A DNA stretch of 28,568 bases from Planctomycetota bacterium. GTDB lineage: Bacteria > Planctomycetota > PUPC01 > JACPCR01. The notes under the pieces were generated by a model. The model made no database searches and was not told the origin of the DNA. It saw only the letters and a program-made list of their open reading frames with translations. The DNA lies in assembly GCA_030740295.1 (NCBI GenBank), contig JASLXP010000392.1, positions 1-28,568 of the forward strand, given 5' to 3'. Position numbers and translations under genes: made by a program. Positions 23,161-28,568 of this stretch are shown here, piece after piece (the first letter of the stretch is position 1; the number at the start of each line of letters is the position of its first letter).

Positions 23161-24347
23161 TTACCTGTCAGAATCATCGCTATCGTGCCATCGGCAAGGC
23201 CGACATAACATGTCTGGCTGATGACGCCGAGTGATATGGGCGAGGCATCGAACTGCCCGGCGTAGATCTCGTCCCATTTTCTGAGATCACTGGTTGCCAC
23301 AATTCGGCCTTTTTTCTGAGCATTGTCAGCCAGAAGGACATAACACCTGCCCTGCTCAACGGCCACATCGCTCGCTCCGTCCATTCCCGGAATTCGGCGG
23401 GCAATGAAGGTACGGCCAACCTGAGCATTGCCTTTGCCGTTCTTTGCATGAAACAGGCCCCCTTTCTCGTCGCGAACAGCCCCTCCCTCAGCCACAATCG
23501 TGTACAGAAGACCCGAACTGAACGGGACGTCGTGGGCGAGGAGATGCCCAACGTCTGGGAGGCGGCTGCCTGGGGCGAGCAAACGTAGCGACGGCAGAGG
23601 TCGTGGTGGTCCGTCGAAGATAAAACCTCGGTCGCTCTTGCCCGGATAATAATGAAGGACATACCACGCCCCCCATGCTTGCGGTGCAACACGAGCCATG
23701 GGGTTGGGGTCGGGCTGTCGTTCCGCCAGAAGCGTCAGATGGTCCGTGTCGACAAGAAAACGCGCCGCAAGTGGGGACCAGCGTGCTGCCTGTTTCGTAA
23801 GCTCCACGATCTGCCATTGTTCATCTCCTTTCGCCCGCCAGGCCACAATGCCTTTTCCGTCCAGGCTGCCCGCGAGGAAGGTCTTGTCGGCGAATTGCGA
23901 GATGTCGAAAAAAGCCGCCCGTTCTTTCATGACGGCGATACGTTTCCAATCGCCCTTGCCCTCAGAAACGTAATACCCGCCTCCATCGGCGCCTTCACTG
24001 GGCGCGGCATCGGGGAGGAAAAGCTTCTTGTCAAGCAGGCGGAAGTTCCCGAAGCCAGCGCTCTGCGTGATGGTTTCCTCGATCAGTTCCTGCTTTGCCG
24101 GGTCATAGGAGATTATCGGGGCGTCAAACGTTGGCTCGATCTTGGGTGCCAATGAAATGTAAAGTCGACCTGCAAACGGTGTAAGGTCGAGAACTGGCTG
24201 AACGCCTTTCTTTGTTGCGCCGAACCCGATGTCCGGTGTGCTCCCAGGCGCGGCTACTTCGAGCCAGTCTCCTTCAGCGGCGAGCTCCGGCAGTTGCGAA
24301 AAGAACCACGGGATCAGGAGAAGGAGAATGGAAAGGAATGATTTCAT
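23157..24347 (-). CDS. Secreted probable beta-propeller protein of unknown function
   Basis: The 396-residue product begins with a clear signal peptide (MKSFLSILLLLIPWFFSQLP, cleavage near AAEG at about residue 25). The mature part is a series of short beta strands with recurring blade-like phrases: GRLYISLAPK, GGGYYVSEGKGDWKRI, DKTFLAGSLDGKGIVAW, GRCYVLLADN, CYVGLADGTIAMIL. Such 40-55-residue recurrences suggest a six- or seven-bladed propeller as in exo-sialidase-like or PQQ/YncE-like proteins, but no Asp-box or other diagnostic motif is visible. It sits upstream of, and overlaps by four bases, the DUF4091-like gene, so the two are probably made together. It may bind sugar or act as a scaffold; function is not assigned. 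Confidence 0.78.
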   Translation of the reverse strand: MKSFLSILLLLIPWFFSQLPELAAEGDWLEVAAPGSTPDIGFGATKKGVQPVLDLTPFAGRLYISLAPKIEPTFDAPIISYDPAKQELIEETITQSAGFGNFRLLDKKLFLPDAAPSEGADGGGYYVSEGKGDWKRIAVMKERAAFFDISQFADKTFLAGSLDGKGIVAWRAKGDEQWQIVELTKQAARWSPLAARFLVDTDHLTLLAERQPDPNPMARVAPQAWGAWYVLHYYPGKSDRGFIFDGPPRPLPSLRLLAPGSRLPDVGHLLAHDVPFSSGLLYTIVAEGGAVRDEKGGLFHAKNGKGNAQVGRTFIARRIPGMDGASDVAVEQGRCYVLLADNAQKKGRIVATSDLRKWDEIYAGQFDASPISLGVISQTCYVGLADGTIAMILTGK

Positions 24348-24447
24348 GTGACGCCCAGACCTCTGTCAGCTAACTAATCCTACAGCGTTAGTTTTCTGAG
24401 AGATGTTGCATTTGAAAGTACGAATCATACTCCTTGAGGCAGGCTGG

Positions 24448-24518
24448 TTGGAGTAACGGCTTTAGCCGGGCCCGAGTTGGCGACAGATCTCCAGGCCGGG
24501 CTAAAGCTGTTACTCCAA
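24448..24518. repeat. 25-base inverted repeat (TTGGAGTAAC...GGCTTTAGCC family)
   Basis: Arms 24448-24472 and 24494-24518 are complementary except at two positions (TTGGAGTAACGGCTTTAGCC against GGCTAAAGCTGTTACTCCAA), with a 21-base spacer. Hairpins with a TAACNGCTTTAGCC core recur in intergenic DNA of planctomycete-type genomes as far as I recall; that is memory, not a search. Confidence 0.8.
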
Positions 24519-24623
24519 CAAATTACGCCTGAATTCTTCGCTGTAGGACTAATAGGCCTCTGATTCTGTGCATTGAATGTCCAAGCCGCGAGCACAATTC
24601 TGGAGTGCGGGGACTTGTCACCT

Positions 24624-24671
24624 CTTTGGATTTCTGAGGCTGTCGTGAAACGATCCAAAGCTGCGACAGCC
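24624..24671. repeat. Interleaved A-B-A'-B' perfect 8-base palindromes
   Basis: CTTTGGAT (24624-24631) pairs with ATCCAAAG (24653-24660); GGCTGTCG (24638-24645) pairs with CGACAGCC (24664-24671). The pairs cross, so they can form alternative hairpins or a pseudoknot-like fold. They lie 15-62 bases past the stop of the SRPBCC gene and would be in its 3' untranslated RNA. Confidence 0.6.
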
Positions 24672-24685
24672 AATAGAGGCGGCCG

Positions 24686-25243
24686 TCATCCGGACCGGGG
24701 TACCTCATTTGCGATTTCTACGACCTCTTTCAGCTTTGCCAGGCCCAGGTCGAAATCCTTCTCGATCATGCCGGACATCATCAGCCCGATGTAGCGCATA
24801 AACGGATTATGCCCCCACGGTACCGTGAACGACCAGGTCACCTTGGTGCCTCCGACGACTGATTCGAGATCGAAGCTTCCAAGGCTTGGTATGGCCGCGC
24901 CGTCAAACCAGCAGTGGTAGCCCATGCTGGTGTTGCCTTCGACAGCAACGATCTCAAGTTTGCCGTTCCCGGATTTCTTGCTGGTCCATGTGTGGATGGC
25001 TCCGACGCCGGATTCCGGGCCTTCTCGTTTGATTTCGATGGTCGGGTCTCTCTCCTTATTCCAGGGCATCCATGCAAGCCAGTTCTCGAAGTTGGTAATG
25101 TGCGGCCTAACCCCAGCGGGTTCAGCATTGATGACAACGGACCGAGAAACCCTGGTCTCCCCCGGCAGGAAGAGTCCAACGACCACGAACAAGAGGAACA
25201 GAACGAATAGAATAATTGCTGGTAACTTGAGCTTCTGTTTCAT
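24686..25243 (-). CDS. Membrane-anchored SRPBCC (polyketide cyclase/START-like) protein
   Basis: The 185-residue protein has an N-terminal membrane helix (IILFVLFLLFVVVGLFL, about residues 10-27) after a short basic start, then an SRPBCC fold of about 145 residues. Typical features are the first strand TRVSRSVVINAEPAGV, NFENWLAWMPW (the family's W-x-x-W-x-PW element), the strand GAIHTWTSKKSGNGKLEI, TKVTWSFTVPWG and a long C-terminal helix IEKDFDLGLAKLKEVVEIA. The fold forms a hydrophobic ligand cavity; members with this N-terminal anchor are common and mostly uncharacterised. It is separated from its neighbours by 188 and 338 bases and is probably independent of the polysaccharide genes. No clear Shine-Dalgarno is seen before ATG 25243. 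Function beyond ligand binding is not assigned. Confidence 0.88.
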   Translation of the reverse strand: MKQKLKLPAIILFVLFLLFVVVGLFLPGETRVSRSVVINAEPAGVRPHITNFENWLAWMPWNKERDPTIEIKREGPESGVGAIHTWTSKKSGNGKLEIVAVEGNTSMGYHCWFDGAAIPSLGSFDLESVVGGTKVTWSFTVPWGHNPFMRYIGLMMSGMIEKDFDLGLAKLKEVVEIANEVPRSG

Positions 25244-25305
25244 GAGTGCGACGCGAGAAAAAGGGTCTTGAGAAAGGAGGCTTTACCCTCAGTGCCGCGG
25301 ATTAT

Positions 25306-25355
25306 GCCGCGACAGATTGCGGCCTACAAACCGGGGAGAGCCTCGTGGGGCCGCA
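25306..25355. repeat. Small GC-rich palindromic intergenic element
   Basis: GCCGC (25306-25310) pairs with GCGGC (25319-25323) across 8 bases, and TGCGGCC (25318-25324) pairs with GGCCGCA (25349-25355). No T-tract follows on either strand, so it is not a classic intrinsic terminator, though it lies after the stop of the minus-strand 25432 gene. Confidence 0.4.
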
Positions 25356-25431
25356 GACGTCATAAGAGATTACAGGAGCCCCTCTGCTCTGGTGCGCCGG
25401 CGTCCCGACTGCGACCCGGAGGGTAAACGTG

Positions 25432-28400
25432 TTATCGCCTTACTTCGTAATAAAAGGTCTGCTGGGTTCCGTCGATAGAGAATGAGCCGTTCGCCGCGAC
25501 CTCGATGTTTTCTTTACGCGGCACACCGTAAACATCGAGGGGACGAACCGTGCTCGGCCGGCTGCCCTTGAACGTGAGCGTGGCCTCAACCGGTTCCATC
25601 AGGAGCGGCGGGCCGCCCACCTGTGTGAGTTGGGACCAATCGGCATTGTACAGTGAGCCGGTCTGTTTATCTCTGGCCATCGCAGTGATGAGGATGTGTC
25701 TGGATTCAGCGAGAACGAGGTTGTCGAGCGGTGTAAAGATCAGTGAGACAAAAGGTGTCTTGAGGCGGACCGTTACGCCCGGCAAACTGATTGTCTTTCC
25801 GCCGACGAAACCGATGACGGCCTGGGTCTTGGGCGAACGCACTTCGACGAATCGCTGCTTGTAGTTCCAGATGAGCTCTCCCGTGGTTGATCTCAGGATG
25901 CCCCGCTCTTGATCCCAATAGGGTGTCAAATCCCGGCCGGTAGTTTGACCGCCATCAAAGTTTACGGTGACGCGGCCGATGGCGACGACTTCCGGCGGGG
26001 TGGTGAGATTGCCGGTAAGCGTTTTCAGGTCGTGTGTGCCGCCGGACAGAGCCTGGCCAAGCTCATCGCGGCCGGTGAATAACTGTTTCTTCGTCAGCCT
26101 GCGTGCGGCCACGACGTCTCCCTCTTTGATGTGGTTGTTATGGAGCGCGAAGGCGAGCGCTGGAAACTGCCCCATGTAGTGCGGGGTGTGGCTGACGTAT
26201 TTGCTCAGATTCGGCCAGCCGTCCCCGTAGCGGCTGCGTCCGCAATTGAAGTGATACGAAGCGTCCCAGCCCTGCAATCCCATGCCGTAAAAAGCATAGA
26301 GCGGCGCAGCCTCGGCCTTGAATGGCGCAGGAGGCAGCATGCTCCATTCGCTGACGCCGAAGGGGCGCCCCTCGACCTGGAAGAGCGCGAGATTAAGCAG
26401 GCCTCTTCCCGGCTGGCCCAGATGCGACTGGTTGTTGATCTTGCCTTCGGTGATGCCGTGTCCTCCTGCGCCGCCGCCAAAGTAGTTGTGCCGGTCGATC
26501 ATCTGCGCCGCGGTGTCGGAGTAGAGATTCGCCATGCTCGCGGCCGGGCCGCCGGACTTCCATGCGGTCGTCACGGTGACTCCTTTGAATCCCAGTTGCC
26601 GCACCTCTTTTTCGCGGCGGTCGTAGTAGCCCTTCTGAATCTCGGTCAGGAACTCGATGTAATCCCCCGCCCGGCGGGTATGGCCTTTGAATTCATAAAG
26701 GGGGCCGTTGCTGCCCCAGTGATACGCGCCCATCAGGCCCATCACCCCCTGCTCCCATTTGTCGTCCCGATCCCAGCGATTGCTCCAGGCGGCTGCGAGG
26801 GCCGTTTTGGTCTTGTATTTTTTCTGCAGGAAATCGAAAAAGCCCCGGCGCATTATCTGTGCGAACAGGGGATGTTTGTTGCCGCGGAGACCGTTGAGTG
26901 TGTGGAAGAAAATGTTGCTCTCATTCTGAAATTCCAGAATCGCCAGGGCCGGATCGTCTTTGTATTTCAGGCCGGTATGCGGATTTGCATGATTGAGCAG
27001 TTTGTTGAAATACTTGAGAACGATCTCCTGCAGGCTTCGGTCGATATTTATGAAGTCGTTCAGCACGATGGGGCGCCGATTGCCGTCACGATGTGTATCC
27101 GATTGATCCATCTCTCGAAACAACGCGGGATCGTAGCCGTCGTGCTTTTGAAGGAACGCGCCGTGATGAGGATAGACCACCGACCAGGTGCTGTAGATGC
27201 CGTGCTTCTTCATCGCGGCAAACCATCGGTCGTACCGATCCAGCCGATCCGCATCAAACTCGCCCCGCGCATTCATCAGACCGGTGACGCCGACCACGGT
27301 GTGCTGGCGCACGAGATTAACGCCGTGCTTTCGATACCACTTTGCGGCCTGCTCCATCTCATCGGGAGCCATCTGGCCCGGGGCCGAGCCAAAGGCCCAG
27401 AATTTGACTGGCCTGGTGTCTTTTTCGAATTGGAGTTTGTCGTCTTTCTGCTTGAGGAAGCCGCGCCGGCCCGCGGGGGCTTCAACAAGGCGGCTGATGT
27501 CGATAACGGATTCGGCGGAAAACTCATCCGAATCCGCAATGAACGGAAACCAGTCGCTCGGGCCGTTGGCCGCCGTTTGAACTGTCGGCTTTTTAAAACC
27601 ACTGGGGACAAATGGAATCCGCACGAGGGTGAAGCAATCGATGGCGCCGTGATTGTGGCTCTGGCTGTCCATGCGGAAGGAGAGCTTGTGATTGCCCGCT
27701 TTGAGCTGCAGCTTGCCGGCCTTGACCCAGGTGATGTAACGCATGTCCGGCTTGCTATCGGAGGCGATGTTAACCGTGCCTCGGGCATCCTTGTTCCAAT
27801 CCACGAGCTGCCAGTTGCCGTCGTCGAGCTGCCAGGAGAGCCGCGCCCCGGCAACCGGATTTGCCCGCAACCAGAAGGTGTAGGTATCCGGAGTGATGAT
27901 CTGGAAATCGTATTCGAGGGTGCCGGCCTCTTGCTTGGTGAAATTCGATGCCCAGGCGCCGCCGGAGAGGGTGTTCTTTTTTACGCTGTCATACCAACTG
28001 TGCGGCTGGATGCTCTTGACGCTTGCGTGCTCGCCTTCGATCCAGACCGCGTCTTTGGGGTCGGCGCTTTGTTCTTTCGTCGCTGCGGATTGTCCCGGCT
28101 TGGTCGCGCCGGATGGCACCCACGGGTCAGTTGTCAGGCAGAAGCAATCAATCGCGCCGTGGCTGTGGTTCTGGGAGTGAAACTTGAATTCGATTTTGTG
28201 TGCTCCCCTGCTGAGTTGAAGCTTGCCGACCTTTACCCAGGCGATGAATCGGAGGTCCGGTTTATTGTCGGCCGCGATATTCATGGCGCCCCGCTGATTT
28301 CGATTCATGTCTATCTGAAACCACTGCCCGCCGTCCATGCGATACGACAAGGCAGTCTTCACATGATTCGCCCGCACCCAGAAGGTGTAGATGCCGGCCT

Positions 28401-28568
28401 CTTTGACCCGCAGGTTATAGGACGCGGCGCCCGGCCCGTCTTTGGTAAAATGGGAAAGCCACTGGCCGCCGGAAAGGACATTTTTTTGACCTTGTCGTAC
28501 CACCAGGGATGCGGTTTGTTGGTTTTGGAAGAGGCGTCTTCGCCTTCTATCCAGATAGATGCGGCCCG
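25432..28568 (-). CDS. Glycoside hydrolase-like (clan GH-A type) protein with tandem CBM-like modules; 5' truncated, one frameshift
   Basis: The gene runs in from beyond the right edge. Two tandem copies of a carbohydrate-binding-like module of about 150 residues (about 28104-28568 and 27600-28056 on DNA) share WIEGE(D/H)AS, a WYD..KK..LSGG step, YTFW.RAN, DM/DLR(Y/F)I.WVK.GKLQL and HGAIDCF. A TIM-barrel domain follows with LEFQNESN (glutamate codon 26920-26922), fitting the acid/base, and GVSEWS (glutamate codon 26347-26349), fitting the nucleophile of clan GH-A hydrolases. A beta-rich tail ends FYYEVRR. Upstream of 28481 the reading frame changes: seven A bases (read on the minus strand, 28481-28487) stand where eight would join both halves as DKVKKNVLSGG. 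The ATG-less frame starting at 28503 is therefore an artefact and the true start is outside. The substrate is unknown; an exported enzyme is likely. Confidence 0.85.
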   Translation of the reverse strand, partial: GRIYLDRRRRRLFQNQQTASLVVRQGQKNVLSGGQWLSHFTKDGPGAASYNLRVKEAGIYTFWVRANHVKTALSYRMDGGQWFQIDMNRNQRGAMNIAADNKPDLRFIAWVKVGKLQLSRGAHKIEFKFHSQNHSHGAIDCFCLTTDPWVPSGATKPGQSAATKEQSADPKDAVWIEGEHASVKSIQPHSWYDSVKKNTLSGGAWASNFTKQEAGTLEYDFQIITPDTYTFWLRANPVAGARLSWQLDDGNWQLVDWNKDARGTVNIASDSKPDMRYITWVKAGKLQLKAGNHKLSFRMDSQSHNHGAIDCFTLVRIPFVPSGFKKPTVQTAANGPSDWFPFIADSDEFSAESVIDISRLVEAPAGRRGFLKQKDDKLQFEKDTRPVKFWAFGSAPGQMAPDEMEQAAKWYRKHGVNLVRQHTVVGVTGLMNARGEFDADRLDRYDRWFAAMKKHGIYSTWSVVYPHHGAFLQKHDGYDPALFREMDQSDTHRDGNRRPIVLNDFINIDRSLQEIVLKYFNKLLNHANPHTGLKYKDDPALAILEFQNESNIFFHTLNGLRGNKHPLFAQIMRRGFFDFLQKKYKTKTALAAAWSNRWDRDDKWEQGVMGLMGAYHWGSNGPLYEFKGHTRRAGDYIEFLTEIQKGYYDRREKEVRQLGFKGVTVTTAWKSGGPAASMANLYSDTAAQMIDRHNYFGGGAGGHGITEGKINNQSHLGQPGRGLLNLALFQVEGRPFGVSEWSMLPPAPFKAEAAPLYAFYGMGLQGWDASYHFNCGRSRYGDGWPNLSKYVSHTPHYMGQFPALAFALHNNHIKEGDVVAARRLTKKQLFTGRDELGQALSGGTHDLKTLTGNLTTPPEVVAIGRVTVNFDGGQTTGRDLTPYWDQERGILRSTTGELIWNYKQRFVEVRSPKTQAVIGFVGGKTISLPGVTVRLKTPFVSLIFTPLDNLVLAESRHILITAMARDKQTGSLYNADWSQLTQVGGPPLLMEPVEATLTFKGSRPSTVRPLDVYGVPRKENIEVAANGSFSIDGTQQTFYYEVRR

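Larger units (their letters stand above)
24348..24685. other. Non-coding region with three structured repeat segments
   Basis: About 340 bases without a gene. It contains CCTACAGCG motifs at about 24377-24390 (plus) and 24538-24549 (inverted), a long inverted repeat at 24448-24518, and an interleaved pair of palindromes at 24624-24671. The promoter for the minus-strand 24347 gene should lie near 24360-24420, but I cannot name boxes. Confidence 0.7.

Noticed and set aside
24372..24393. Integron attC-like site suggested by the AACTAA...TTAGTT flanks
   Set aside because: The right side does not fit the attC core consensus GTTRRRY, the site is too short and no integrase is present.

Overview
The window looks like a chromosomal segment of a moderately GC-rich, Gram-negative, polysaccharide-degrading bacterium. 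Large secreted proteins with lyase or glycoside-hydrolase-like and carbohydrate-binding modules (heparinase II/III, DUF4838, DUF4091-like, NPCBM-like), an ECF sigma/anti-sigma pair, a giant alpha-2-macroglobulin (A2M), a URO-D-like protein and many palindromic intergenic repeats together recall the PVC group (Planctomycetota, Lentisphaerota, Kiritimatiellota, Verrucomicrobiota) or nearby candidate phyla. This is inference from gene content; no rRNA, tRNA or marker gene is present to fix the taxon.

Layout. (1) 1-3754, plus strand: the 3' end of an unassigned beta-rich protein, a URO-D-superfamily protein coupled to it by an ATGA overlap, and a heparinase II/III-family protein. (2) 3911-9764, plus strand: a two-gene unit of an ECF sigma factor and a 1744-residue protein joining a zinc-binding anti-sigma domain, one membrane helix, macroglobulin domains, a six-helix membrane module at the bait-region position, a thioester domain with an intact CxEQ motif and a receptor-binding-type C-terminus. 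(3) 9765-10395: non-coding, with a four-unit palindromic repeat cluster and short tandem repeats. (4) 10396-11397, plus strand: an M14-type succinylglutamate desuccinylase/aspartoacylase-like deacylase. (5) 17357-11455, minus strand: two secreted proteins, one LamG-like/TIM-barrel/NPCBM-like, one DUF4838 with CBM9-like and GH2-like sugar-binding modules. (6) 17358-18102: non-coding, with a nested palindrome of about 280 bases. (7) 18103-19641, plus strand: an alpha-helical protein possibly of the linalool dehydratase/isomerase fold, overlapping a small membrane-protein gene that appears frameshifted. (8) 28568-19834, minus strand: a glycoside-hydrolase-like protein with duplicated N-terminal carbohydrate-binding modules (frameshifted in an A7 run and cut by the window edge), a membrane-anchored SRPBCC protein, a secreted probable beta-propeller and a secreted DUF4091-like protein, the last two overlapping by ATGA.

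Working together. Regions 1, 5 and 8 look like extracellular or periplasmic attack on a complex, possibly uronate-rich or acylated, polysaccharide; no SusC/D pair, transporter or sulfatase is visible. Region 2 is the most unusual part: a topologically coherent membrane protein that could couple protease attack or thioester reaction outside the membrane to release of an ECF sigma factor inside. The intergenic regions share palindromic elements and a recurrent CCTACAGCGTT-type motif that may mark the ends of a repeat family.
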